16,024 nucleotides of DNA from Chitinophaga pinensis (GCA_945861175.1 CAMATR010000007.1:1-16024), one strand, 5' to 3'. Shown: positions 5,663-14,154, counted from the stretch's first letter. Notes: generated from the letters alone by a model not told the origin. Translations and numbers: made by a program.

Positions 5663-7015
5663 ATGGAAAAAGGGGATAAGCGAATCATACGAGGCTGGGT
5701 TTTTTATGACTGGGCAAATTCAGTTTATAATTTGGTTATTTCCTCTGCAATATTCCCCATATTTTTTGATATTCAAACGAAACTTGAGTATGCTAAATCA
5801 ATAGGAAAAGACGTGAAAGAGTTACCGGAAGGACAACCAATTTTGGTTGATTTTTTCGGTTTGAAATTGTCTTCCTCAGTATTGTTTTCTTTTACACTTT
5901 CCGCTTCATTTCTATTGGTTTCTTTTCTTTCCCCTTTGCTCTCAGGAGTAGCTGATTATACCGGAAGTAAAAAGAAATTCTTGAGATTTTTCTGCTATAT
6001 GGGAGCTCTTTCTTGTATGTCACTCTATTTTTTCAATCCTGCAAGAATAGAATTAGGGATGTTTTCTGTTTTCCTTGCTAGCGTTGGGTATTGGAATAGT
6101 TTAGTCTTTTACAATGCTTTTCTTCCAGAAATTGCTGATGTGAATGACCATGATAGAATCTCTGCTCGAGGTTTCACCATGGGATATTTTGGGTCAATGA
6201 TTTTACTAGTTATCTGTTTGGCGTTGATAATGTCAACAGATGTAGGAAGTGAGAAATTGAATTACATGCGATATGCATTTGTTTTTGTTGGAATTTGGTG
6301 GATTGGATTTAGTCAATTTACATACAGAGTCTTACCAAATAATGTTTATGATAAAAAACCCGAGCCGGGCTATCTTTGGAGAGGTTTTAGAGAACTGAAA
6401 ATTGTTTATCGTGAGTTCAAATCAACCGTTCGGTTAAAGCGTTATTTAGTTGCTTTTTTCTTCTTTAATACAGGTGTTCAAACAGTAATGTTAATGGCAA
6501 CTATTTTTGCGAACAAAGAAATTGAATGGCCGGAAGGAAGCGGTTCAACTGGACTAATAATCGCAATTCTTCTTATTCAAATTTTAGGTGCAATAGGCGC
6601 TTTCATAATGTCAAAGGTTTCGCAGCGATTTGGAAACATTAAAACACTGATGATTTCAGTTGGTTTCTGGATTATAATTTGTGCTTGTGCATTTTCTATT
6701 CATAAGCCGACAGAATTCTATTTTTTGGCGGCATCTGTTGGACTAGTGATGGGAGGGGTGCAAGCAATCGGTAGGTCTACTTATTCTAAATTCCTCCCTG
6801 AAACAACGGACCATGCTAGTTATTTTTCTTTTTATGACGCATCTGAAAAAATTGGAATTGTCATTGGCACCTTATTCTTCGGTTTAATGGAATTCTGGAC
6901 CGGTTCTATTCGTTATTCGATTGTTGCTGTTGCGGCTTTCTTCATAATTGGGTTTGTTGCATTGCTTTTCGTACCAAAAGAGGAAATAGAGGTGTCAGAC
7001 ATAAAAAAAGCCTGA
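5663..7015 (+). CDS. UMF1/Atg22-family MFS transporter
   Basis: This 450-residue inner-membrane protein has about twelve hydrophobic segments, at roughly 12-34, 72-94, 108-124, 132-152, 172-190, 203-220, 262-285, 296-316, 329-348, 352-370, 395-413 and 418-438. Family hallmarks are RGWVFYDWANSVYN at residues 10-23, the MFS motif-A-like loop SGVADYTGSKKK (94-105), YNAFLPEIA (150-158) and DRISARGFTMGYFGS (164-178). UMF1 transporters are related to yeast vacuolar Atg22, which exports amino acids; bacterial members are mostly uncharacterised, and substrate and direction cannot be read from sequence. It lies 3 bases after the saccharopine-dehydrogenase-like gene and is the last gene of the operon. 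Its TGA stop lies inside the terminator stem. It may move the operon's product or an amino acid substrate. Confidence 0.85.
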   Translation: MEKGDKRIIRGWVFYDWANSVYNLVISSAIFPIFFDIQTKLEYAKSIGKDVKELPEGQPILVDFFGLKLSSSVLFSFTLSASFLLVSFLSPLLSGVADYTGSKKKFLRFFCYMGALSCMSLYFFNPARIELGMFSVFLASVGYWNSLVFYNAFLPEIADVNDHDRISARGFTMGYFGSMILLVICLALIMSTDVGSEKLNYMRYAFVFVGIWWIGFSQFTYRVLPNNVYDKKPEPGYLWRGFRELKIVYREFKSTVRLKRYLVAFFFFNTGVQTVMLMATIFANKEIEWPEGSGSTGLIIAILLIQILGAIGAFIMSKVSQRFGNIKTLMISVGFWIIICACAFSIHKPTEFYFLAASVGLVMGGVQAIGRSTYSKFLPETTDHASYFSFYDASEKIGIVIGTLFFGLMEFWTGSIRYSIVAVAAFFIIGFVALLFVPKEEIEVSDIKKA

Positions 7016-7031
7016 TATCATCAGGCTTTTT
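7005..7031. terminator. Bidirectional rho-independent terminator
   Basis: A perfect 12-bp stem (AAAAAGCCTGAT pairing with ATCAGGCTTTTT) closes on a 3-base ATC loop. It has a GC-rich core, an A-run on the left and a T-run on the right, so it works as a terminator on both strands. It lies between the convergent MFS and gcvT genes, and its left arm contains the last codons and the TGA stop of the MFS gene. Confidence 0.92.
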
Positions 7032-7049
7032 CAAGTTTATTTAACTTAA

Positions 7050-8132
7050 TTATTTCTTATAAAAAGGAAGTTTTACAACTTTCGCTTTTACACCTTTATC
7101 GCGAATTTCTATATAGATTTCAGAGTCTAACGCTGCGAGTTCAGTTGTAACGTATCCTAGACCGATACCAATTTTCATTGAAGGCGACATTGTACCTGAA
7201 GTCACTTTACCAATTACATTCCCATTCGCATCCTGAATAGGGTAGTCATGGCGAGGAATACCACGATCGATCATTTCAAAAGCAACTAATTTTCTTTTAA
7301 CACCTTCTTCTTTTTGTTTCTTGAGAAAATCAGAATCAACAAATTCTTTTGTGAATTTTGTAATCCATCCTAATCCTGCTTCCAAAGGAGAAGTTGTGTC
7401 GTCTATGTCATTTCCATAAAGACAAAATCCCATTTCTAAACGCAATGTATCTCGAGCTGCTAATCCAATTGGTTTTATTCCATAGGCTTCCCCTGCCTGA
7501 AAAACCTTATCCCATACTTGAGCAACATCTTTGTTTTTTACGTAAATTTCAAAACCACCAGAACCCGTATAGCCTGTTGCTGAAATCATTATATCATTTA
7601 CTCCGGCAAATATTCCCTTGGTAAATGTGTAATATACCATATCGCTTAAGTTAACATCTGTCAAAGATTGCATTGCTTCTGCAGCTTTAGGACCTTGTAT
7701 TGCAAGAAGCGAATATTCATCCGAAAGATTTTCCATTTCTGCACCAAGATCATTCTGACCTGAAATCCAGTTCCAGTCTTTTTCTATGTTCGAAGCATTA
7801 AAAACAATAAAATATTCGTTTTCATTTACACGGTAAATAATCAAATCGTCAACGATTCCGCCTTTGCCATTTGGCATAGAAGAATATTGTGCTTTACCAT
7901 CAAACAAAACAGATGCATCATTGGAGGAGAACTTTTGAATCAATGCGAGCGCATTAGGTCCACGAACCACAAATTCTCCCATGTGTGAAACGTCAAAAAC
8001 ACCAACGCCATTTCTGACTGTTTCATGCTCTGCGTTTACACCTTCGTATTGAACAGGCATATTGTATCCTGCAAATGGAACCATTTTAGCCCCTAATGCA
8101 AGGTGTTTTTCGTAAAGTGCTGTATTTTTCAT
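7050..8132 (-). CDS. gcvT: Aminomethyltransferase, glycine cleavage system T protein
   Basis: This 360-residue protein has the usual length for GcvT and uses an ATG start. It begins LYEKHLALGAKMVPFAGYNMPVQY, followed by FDVSHMGEF (46-54), GGIVDDLIIY (91-100, which holds the conserved catalytic Asp), GYTGSGGFEIY (187-197), ARDTLRLEMGF (226-236) and SPLEAGLGW (248-256). In the glycine cleavage complex it takes the aminomethyl group carried on the lipoyl arm of GcvH and transfers the methylene to tetrahydrofolate, releasing ammonia. The other gcv genes are not in the window, which is common in Bacteroidota. It lies 46 bases downstream of a DAO-family oxidoreductase gene on the same strand; a -7-like box in that gap could give it its own promoter. 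Transcription ends at the shared terminator at 7005-7031. Confidence 0.94.
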   Translation of the reverse strand: MKNTALYEKHLALGAKMVPFAGYNMPVQYEGVNAEHETVRNGVGVFDVSHMGEFVVRGPNALALIQKFSSNDASVLFDGKAQYSSMPNGKGGIVDDLIIYRVNENEYFIVFNASNIEKDWNWISGQNDLGAEMENLSDEYSLLAIQGPKAAEAMQSLTDVNLSDMVYYTFTKGIFAGVNDIMISATGYTGSGGFEIYVKNKDVAQVWDKVFQAGEAYGIKPIGLAARDTLRLEMGFCLYGNDIDDTTSPLEAGLGWITKFTKEFVDSDFLKKQKEEGVKRKLVAFEMIDRGIPRHDYPIQDANGNVIGKVTSGTMSPSMKIGIGLGYVTTELAALDSEIYIEIRDKGVKAKVVKLPFYKK

Positions 8133-8146
8133 TAATAATTTTTTTT

Positions 8147-8173
8147 CAAAAGTAATTGTTTTAAGCGATTCAA
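8147..8173 (-). promoter_or_regulatory. Putative Bacteroidota promoter for gcvT
   Basis: On the minus strand TACTTTTG (8154-8147) matches TAnnTTTG exactly. A TTG (8173-8171) lies 16 bases upstream, one base short of the usual 17-23 spacing. The predicted transcript would start about 9 bases before the gcvT ATG. Such short motifs also occur by chance in AT-rich DNA. Confidence 0.4.
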
Positions 8174-8178
8174 TTCAC

Positions 8179-9321
8179 TTAGAAAAGTTGCGATAGTTCT
8201 TTTCCGATTAAACTTCCAATTGCAATACCCATTCCTCCCATTCTTACACCAACTGCAATTCGTTCATCAAGTTTTTCAACAATAGGAGCTTTTGCATCGC
8301 CAATCCCCATTATTCCTGACCATTCATATTCAATTGAATACTCACATCCAGGGAGTATCACTTGATCCATAAGTTCTTTTAGTGAATCAATTATTTTTTC
8401 AGAGGTAACCATCTCAGTAGTGGTTTCTCCTTCAAAATCCAAGTTTCGACCACCACCAACTAGAATTCGATCATCAATATTCCTAAAATAATAATACCCT
8501 TGCTGGTAATGGAATGTTCCTTTGATTTTTAAATCATGAATCGGTGTTGTAACAACAACTTGAGCACGGGCTGGTTTTACGTTCAAATGTGGCATTAAAT
8601 TTTTAGCAAAACCATTCGTGCAAACAGCTACATTTTTCGCTTTCATGAAGCCAATGGAAGTTTGCATTGAGACATGGTACAAGCCTGATTGCAGAGCTTC
8701 AACGGCAACACCATAAATGCATTTTATATTTTTGCTAACAGCCAGTTGATGGAGGTAGTCAATCATTTTACCCGTATTGATTTGACCTTCCAATCGATTG
8801 AAATAACTTGTCTGAACACCTTTAAAACCAAATTTTGATGCACAATCTTTATCTTCTGAATAAACAGCGGTTTCACCTGTTATTTCTTCTATTTTTTGAT
8901 TTAAATAAGGAAGGCGCGAATTAATTTCCTCCAAATTTATATTGTCTGATGGTAGAATGAGATCCCACGAACCCTTCAATTCAAGGTCCATGTTGCTATC
9001 ACCAACAAGGTTGCGCAAGTTTTTAAGTCCTTTCCATCGTTTTTCTACCGTCGACCACACTGCAGATTCATCATAATTCGCAAGGTCATCAAGGATTTCT
9101 GTAACGCTCCCAAAACAAGCAAATCCAGCATTTTTACTACTTGCTCCCGTTGGAAGGTAGCCCCTTTCAAGTACCACTATCTTGGCATCAGCAAAGCGAT
9201 TCCTTAATTCAATGGCTGCTGAAAGCCCAACAATACCGGCTCCAATAACGAGGTAATCGATTTCCTCAAAATAGGTTTTTCTTTCCCAAAAACTTAACTG
9301 TTCAATCTTTATAATCTGCAT
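8179..9321 (-). CDS. FAD-dependent oxidoreductase of the D-amino-acid oxidase (DAO) family
   Basis: This is 380 residues from the ATG at 9321. A TTG further upstream (9366) would overlap a -7-like box and add a tail with no conserved pattern. DYLVIGAGIVGLSAAIELR (residues 22-40) is the FAD-binding Rossmann loop, closed by an acidic residue in VVLERG (49-54). TGASSKNAGFACFGS (58-72) is the second conserved flavin segment of DadA/ThiO-type enzymes. A central substrate barrel follows, and the C-terminus has IMGIGDAKAPIVEKL and RMGGMGIAIGSLIGKEL, typical of the family's last FAD-contacting helix. No signal peptide is seen, so it is cytoplasmic. Family members oxidise amino acids such as glycine, sarcosine, proline or D-amino acids; the substrate is not resolved here. 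The gene lies just upstream of gcvT on the same strand, which fits one-carbon or glycine metabolism but does not prove it. Confidence 0.83.
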   Translation of the reverse strand: MQIIKIEQLSFWERKTYFEEIDYLVIGAGIVGLSAAIELRNRFADAKIVVLERGYLPTGASSKNAGFACFGSVTEILDDLANYDESAVWSTVEKRWKGLKNLRNLVGDSNMDLELKGSWDLILPSDNINLEEINSRLPYLNQKIEEITGETAVYSEDKDCASKFGFKGVQTSYFNRLEGQINTGKMIDYLHQLAVSKNIKCIYGVAVEALQSGLYHVSMQTSIGFMKAKNVAVCTNGFAKNLMPHLNVKPARAQVVVTTPIHDLKIKGTFHYQQGYYYFRNIDDRILVGGGRNLDFEGETTTEMVTSEKIIDSLKELMDQVILPGCEYSIEYEWSGIMGIGDAKAPIVEKLDERIAVGVRMGGMGIAIGSLIGKELSQLF

Positions 9322-9363
9322 ATTGTTCAAACAATTTTCGCGATATTTGTAAATTATTACTGT

Positions 9364-9371
9364 CAAAATTA
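9364..9371 (-). promoter_or_regulatory. Putative -7 box for the DAO-family gene
   Basis: TAATTTTG on the minus strand matches TAnnTTTG exactly and lies about 42 bases before the ATG at 9321. No clear TTG -33 element lies at the expected distance. It supports the shorter start for the oxidoreductase. On the plus strand of this short divergent gap I find no convincing promoter for the large TPR gene. Confidence 0.35.
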
Positions 9372-9418
9372 AACCAATTCTGTAACTGCTTGTACAGGGT
9401 TTCGTTTAAAGTTTAAAT

Positions 9419-12400
9419 ATGAGGTATCTACTTATTCTTTTTGCCGTCGTTTGGGTTGGGTTTATCCAAGCGCAGTCGCTTACATTTTCATTTAAAGGTG
9501 CTATATCAAATCAAGATATAGGTAAAAACGAATCTGGTGTCATTGTAACAATTGTGCAAGGTGGCAACACATTGGGAACTTCTACAACAGCAAGTAACGG
9601 GAAATATTCTTTGAAAGGAAATGTTAATTACAAACAGCCTTTTTCAGTTGTTTTCACAAAGAGTGGCATGATTTCGAAGAGAGTGAATTTCAACTTCATG
9701 ACTATGAATGAGGAAGATATTCCGCCAGGAGCCGAGTACAGTCCGATAGCTGATTTAAGTATTTCTCTCTTTACTGAAAGACCAAATGTTGATTTTTCTT
9801 TTCTTAATTCAGAACCAGTTGCTTTATTTAATTGGAGTAACGAAAAATTAGCTTCTGAATTGGATAAGGTTACAACTGAAAAAATGAAGGCACGCATTGA
9901 AAAGCTATTATTGCAGGCGGAACAGAATAATACAGCTAATGAGGTAAAGTACCAGAAAGCAATTAAAGAAGCAGATAATTTGTATTTGAGTTTAAAAAAA
10001 TACCCGGAAGCTCGTACAAAATATGAAGAGGCTCTTGCCATAAAGCCGAAGGAGAAGTATCCAAGCGATAAAATAGTAGAATTGAATGCCCTCATCGCTG
10101 CTAAACAAAACCAAGATTTAGCGGCTCAGCAATCTGACACAGAATACTTGAATCTTATAAAGGCAGCAGATGCATTGCGGGATCAAAAGAAATACGATCA
10201 GGCAATTGCGAAATACAAAGAAGCTTCGGCGAAAAAAAATGAACAATACCCAAAGGATCAAGTAACTGCTCTTCAAAAAATGGTTGATGACCAAAAGAAA
10301 CAGGCAGAAGCAGATGCAAAATACAATGACGCAATTAAGGCAGGTGATCTTGCCATGACGCAAAAGAATTACACGCTGGCAAAAGAAAAATACACTCTCG
10401 CCAAAGACATTAAACCAACTGAACAATTGCCAGTTACACGTTTGAGTGAAATAGACAAGAAAATAGCCGATCAAACAGCCTCTGCAGATAAAAAGAAGAA
10501 GTACGACGATGCAATGGCCGCTGCGAACAAATTTCTCACTGAATCTAAGTACGCTGATGCAAAGGGAAAATATTCGGAGGCATTAACGTATGACCCTACA
10601 GCAGTTATTCCACTAACTAAAATCAAAGAATGTGACGCTAAGATTGCCGCATTAGCGAAGGATAAAGAAAAAGCGGATAAAATTTCTAAATTACTTTCAG
10701 AAGGAAAAACATTTTTTGCAGGTTCTAAATTGAATGAAGCAAAGCTGAAATACAACGAAGTTTTGACCTTAGATCCGACGAATTCAGAGGCGAAACAGAA
10801 AATCGATGAAATCAACTTGAAACAGCAAGATGCAGCAAAATCGGTAGAACAAGATGCAAAGTTTGCTATGCTTGTAACTGAAGGAGATTTGGCAGCAAAA
10901 GGTTTGAAATATGTTGAAGCCAAAACAAAATATGAGGCTGCGTTGCAAGTGAAATCAGACCCCTCTGTTCAAACAAAAATTGATGACATCAATAAAAAAT
11001 TAAAAGATCAGCAGGACAAAGCGTCCCAAGATGCAAAATTTCTTACTTTGAAGTCGGAGGGTATGAAATTGGCGAATGAGCAAAAGTATGCTGAAGCTAA
11101 AGCAAAACTTACCGAAGCTCAAAGCATAAAGGCTGATGTTGCCGTGGCTGCTAAACTAAAAGAAATAGAAGAAAAGCTCAAGCAAAATGATGCAGTTACA
11201 AAACTGGATAAAGATTATCAAGATTTATTAGTCGTGGCGCAGGGTTTAGAAACAGCCAAAGATTATGATGGTGCAATTTTGAAATACAAAGCCGCCGCAG
11301 CTAAAAAACCTTTAGAAAAATTACCGAAAGATAGGATTACAGCATTGGAGTTATTGAAATTGGACAGTGCAAAACAAAAAGATGCTGATACGAAATATAC
11401 TGCTGCGATGAAGCGAGGAGATGATTTCATGGCACAGCAAAAATATATTGATGCAATTAAAGAATATAACACTGCATTATCTATTAAACCGAATGAAAGT
11501 TCACCGGTAACAAAAGCCAAAGAAGCTGAGGAACTTGAAAAGAATAAAGGTTCTGAAGATAAAAAGCAATATGAAAAAATTATCGGGGGAATTGAAAAAG
11601 CAATTGCGGAAAAAGACTTTGTTAGAGGGAAAGAATTGGTGGAAAGAGCAAAAAGTTTTAACAAGCAATTCAATATTATACCCTCTGATACAAGACCAAA
11701 TGATTTATTGGCACAAATAAATTTGATAGAGCAAGCGGATAAAAACTATGCAGCGAAAATTGTTGAAGGAGAAAAGTTTGCTACTGCAAAAGATTACCCC
11801 AGAGCAATAGCAGCTTATGAAGCGGCAAAAATAATTAAGCCGGCAGAAACACTACCCAAGACTAAGATTGATGAGCTTAAGAAATTACAAAATGACCAAG
11901 CCTCTATTCAAGAAAAAGAGGCCATCTACAAGGATAATATGACTAAAGGAAACTTAAGTCAGAATGCTAAAAATTATGCTCAAGCTCTTATTAATTATGA
12001 AAGCGCATTGAATGTTAAGCCAAATGACCAAGCTGCTAAAGATAAAATTTCAGAGGTAAAACAATTAATGGATGAGTTAGCTAATGCATCTAAGTCTTCC
12101 CAAGAAAATAAGTTGAAATTTGACGATTTAATCAAAAATGCTGATGGATTATTTCGCTCTGACAATTTTGCAGATGCACTCATTAAATATGAAGAGGCGC
12201 TTGGAATTTACCCTACAAGTAAATATGCAAAGAAGCAAATGGATGAGTGCAATATAAAACAATCATCGGAAGCTAATGCAAAAGCGAAAGCAGAATTCAA
12301 TGCATTAATTAAAATCGCTGACGAAGCCTTTAAAATAAAAAGTTTTGATCGAGCACGTGAAGATTACAATAAAGCATTGGCAATAATACCCGGAAATCCA

Positions 12401-14071
12401 TACGTCACAAATAAATTAAAGGAGATAGATGCATTTTTAAATCCCACATTCGAAAATACCGCTGCACTTCAGCCACTCGGTAAACCATATGATAGCTCCG
12501 TTATGGATGGTTACGCAGCTCTTGTAGAGGCTGATATTCAAAGGAAATCTAATAAGGAAGTAGCGATTAATGAGAAATTAAATGATGCCCAGGAGCTAAC
12601 AGATGAATTAACGGAGTTAAGTATTATTGAACAACAGCGAAAAATAGATAAAATGAATGCTGTTGTTACTATAATAGCAGCAGATGAGTTGATTACCGAT
12701 ATGAATCGGCAAATGACCACACAAATTTTTGAGCAAGGTCAAAACGAATTGTCTAATGAAAATATGAGAAGCCAAAATTTTAAGCATTCAGAGAATATTC
12801 AGTCTCAAGATTTATTATATTCTACTTCAAACCAAATCAGTATAGAATACAGTGACAGAGCATCTGTTTATTCTCAAAATACTGAAATAATCAATGTTCA
12901 TAACGCGGGATACGAAGAAGAACTTCGTCAGCAAAGTATATCTGAGGCTAACACAAATATTACATCTGGACAGAAACTTTTGATTGTTCAGTCAGATCTT
13001 CAACAAGATGTGATGGATGATTTTGAATCACGCGCTGCAGTCCGTAGCGAAGTAGATAAGAAACTGGTTGAAGTAACAACGGTGGATCAAAATCTTACAA
13101 ATTTAAATAGCAAAGAATTATTAGATAACGATCAACAATTATCAGTTAAAAAGGTAGCAATAGCAGAAAAGGAATCTCAAGACGCAGAGGTTTCCGCAAA
13201 TAATGATATTTATCTAAAATCAGTCAAAGAAGAGGTGAACAATAAAGATCAGTCAAAATCTGATGAACAAATTATTCACACTTCCGATTTAACTACTTCT
13301 TTAAATAAAATAAACGTGTCGATGGATGGCGAAAATGTAGACAGGGATTTCAATAGACTTAAAACTACAGAAATAATACATAATGGAAATGAGACTATTG
13401 AAAAATCTTCCATATCATCAAATATCAAAGAGAATGATAAGTATTTGAACAACGAAAGTGCAATTAATAACAAAGTTGCCATAGCGAATGAAACGGATAC
13501 TAAAGCCATTGAAAATCATTCAATAAATGTTGAGTCTGTAACTTTATTGAATAAAAATACAGCTACATCAGTATCAGAATTAAGTATAGGTGATGAGAAG
13601 GAAAATTTACGGTCCCGTTCGACAGTTGAAACAATGACTACAAATATTGAAGAGAGTGCAAAGAATTCAACAAAGAACCAAGAGGCTGTTACTCAAAAAT
13701 TCAATGACGCAAGCAAAGCCGTTGATGCAAATAATTTAAGCTTGCAGGACGCAAATAAGGAAAAGAGCTTATCCAATCAAGGGAAATTAACTATTTCGGA
13801 ACCCACAAAACAGGAGAAAGTAAAGCTAGCAAACTCGCTCGGAAGGGAATACCCAGAAGGTGTGAGTCAGGAGTCATTCACTCAAAACGATAATAAAGGT
13901 TTGATGACTGCGATTATCACCCGAAGAATCGTTGTAATTGAAGGTCACGGTGATGTTTTCGTGCGCACTCAAACTTTACAGACCATTACTTATTCTAAAA
14001 ATGGGCAACCAACAACGGAAATAGTTTGGCAAAAAGAAACTCAAGGTCCCCAATTGCAAAAGCACTATTAA
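9419..14071 (+). CDS. Large secreted protein with ~14 tandem TPR-like units and a Bacteroidota C-terminal domain
   Basis: This is 1550 residues. MRYLLILFAVVWVGFIQAQS is a Sec signal peptide with cleavage near residue 19, so the protein is periplasmic or outer-membrane associated. Residues ~20-120 look like a carboxypeptidase-regulatory-like beta domain (GVIVTIVQGGN...TTASNGKYSLKG). Residues ~174-1008 hold about 14 units of ~60 residues, each with Y/F-x7-8-(A/G)-(D/E)..., a YxxAxxxYxxA TPR-like helix pair, KP or DP, and a charged linker helix. Residues ~1010-1470 are rich in Asn, Ser, Glu, Gln and Lys with few hydrophobic blocks, so probably disordered. The last ~80 residues fold again: LGREYPEGVSQESF, ITRRIVVIEGHGDVFVRT, then ITYSKNGQPTTEIVWQKET. 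I recognise that tail as a recurring C-terminal domain in long Bacteroidota surface proteins. The tail does not look like a type IX CTD. A protein-protein scaffold in the envelope is likely; the exact role is unknown. Confidence 0.85.
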   Translation: MRYLLILFAVVWVGFIQAQSLTFSFKGAISNQDIGKNESGVIVTIVQGGNTLGTSTTASNGKYSLKGNVNYKQPFSVVFTKSGMISKRVNFNFMTMNEEDIPPGAEYSPIADLSISLFTERPNVDFSFLNSEPVALFNWSNEKLASELDKVTTEKMKARIEKLLLQAEQNNTANEVKYQKAIKEADNLYLSLKKYPEARTKYEEALAIKPKEKYPSDKIVELNALIAAKQNQDLAAQQSDTEYLNLIKAADALRDQKKYDQAIAKYKEASAKKNEQYPKDQVTALQKMVDDQKKQAEADAKYNDAIKAGDLAMTQKNYTLAKEKYTLAKDIKPTEQLPVTRLSEIDKKIADQTASADKKKKYDDAMAAANKFLTESKYADAKGKYSEALTYDPTAVIPLTKIKECDAKIAALAKDKEKADKISKLLSEGKTFFAGSKLNEAKLKYNEVLTLDPTNSEAKQKIDEINLKQQDAAKSVEQDAKFAMLVTEGDLAAKGLKYVEAKTKYEAALQVKSDPSVQTKIDDINKKLKDQQDKASQDAKFLTLKSEGMKLANEQKYAEAKAKLTEAQSIKADVAVAAKLKEIEEKLKQNDAVTKLDKDYQDLLVVAQGLETAKDYDGAILKYKAAAAKKPLEKLPKDRITALELLKLDSAKQKDADTKYTAAMKRGDDFMAQQKYIDAIKEYNTALSIKPNESSPVTKAKEAEELEKNKGSEDKKQYEKIIGGIEKAIAEKDFVRGKELVERAKSFNKQFNIIPSDTRPNDLLAQINLIEQADKNYAAKIVEGEKFATAKDYPRAIAAYEAAKIIKPAETLPKTKIDELKKLQNDQASIQEKEAIYKDNMTKGNLSQNAKNYAQALINYESALNVKPNDQAAKDKISEVKQLMDELANASKSSQENKLKFDDLIKNADGLFRSDNFADALIKYEEALGIYPTSKYAKKQMDECNIKQSSEANAKAKAEFNALIKIADEAFKIKSFDRAREDYNKALAIIPGNPYVTNKLKEIDAFLNPTFENTAALQPLGKPYDSSVMDGYAALVEADIQRKSNKEVAINEKLNDAQELTDELTELSIIEQQRKIDKMNAVVTIIAADELITDMNRQMTTQIFEQGQNELSNENMRSQNFKHSENIQSQDLLYSTSNQISIEYSDRASVYSQNTEIINVHNAGYEEELRQQSISEANTNITSGQKLLIVQSDLQQDVMDDFESRAAVRSEVDKKLVEVTTVDQNLTNLNSKELLDNDQQLSVKKVAIAEKESQDAEVSANNDIYLKSVKEEVNNKDQSKSDEQIIHTSDLTTSLNKINVSMDGENVDRDFNRLKTTEIIHNGNETIEKSSISSNIKENDKYLNNESAINNKVAIANETDTKAIENHSINVESVTLLNKNTATSVSELSIGDEKENLRSRSTVETMTTNIEESAKNSTKNQEAVTQKFNDASKAVDANNLSLQDANKEKSLSNQGKLTISEPTKQEKVKLANSLGREYPEGVSQESFTQNDNKGLMTAIITRRIVVIEGHGDVFVRTQTLQTITYSKNGQPTTEIVWQKETQGPQLQKHY
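9938..12448 (+). repeat. Tandem ~60-residue (≈180 bp) TPR-like coding repeats
   Basis: Anchoring on the first aromatic (or equivalent) residue of each unit places units at residues 178, 243, 302, 362, 422, 482, 541, 600, 660, 718, 778, 837, 901 and 960. Most spacings are 58-60 residues, with 64-65 at two junctions. The shared pattern is an aromatic residue, then A/G-D/E, then KxYxxAxxxYxxA, K/D-P, and a lysine-rich helix. The copies are diverged at DNA level, so the array is old and unlikely to recombine readily. Confidence 0.8.
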
Positions 14072-14114
14072 TTCAATAGTTATTGTCAGTAACTCTTCTT
14101 TGAGTAATTCTTGC

Positions 14115-14141
14115 ATGTGAAAATAAGATTTAATTTCACAT
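14115..14141. repeat. Inverted repeat between the TPR gene and the membrane-protein gene
   Basis: ATGTGAAA (14115-14122) pairs with TTTCACAT (14134-14141) over an 11-base AT-only-plus-one-G loop. No T-run follows on either strand, so it is not a standard intrinsic terminator. It could be a weak terminator, an mRNA stabiliser or an operator half-site pair. It is the only structure seen in the 83-base gap. Confidence 0.4.
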
Positions 14142-14154
14142 AAAAAGAAATTCA

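Noticed and set aside
8133..8178. Glycine riboswitch upstream of gcvT
   Set aside because: The gap is only 46 bases and AT-rich, too short and without the conserved paired aptamer elements.
9628..10923. Several long antisense open frames inside the TPR gene (minus strand)
   Set aside because: They are Phe/Ser/Ala-rich mirror images of the Lys/Glu/Ala-rich sense repeats, have no start context or family pattern, and recur with the repeat period, as expected for shadows.
9938..12448. 180-bp periodicity as a possible CRISPR or satellite array
   Set aside because: The period is in protein, not in identical DNA; units are diverged, in one open frame and of the TPR type.
10118..12448. Type IX secretion C-terminal sorting signal or gliding adhesin assignment for the TPR protein
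   Set aside because: The protein ends in VWQKETQGPQLQKHY without the usual type IX CTD motifs (PxP-like, then a GxY strand and a Lys-rich end), so I make no such claim.
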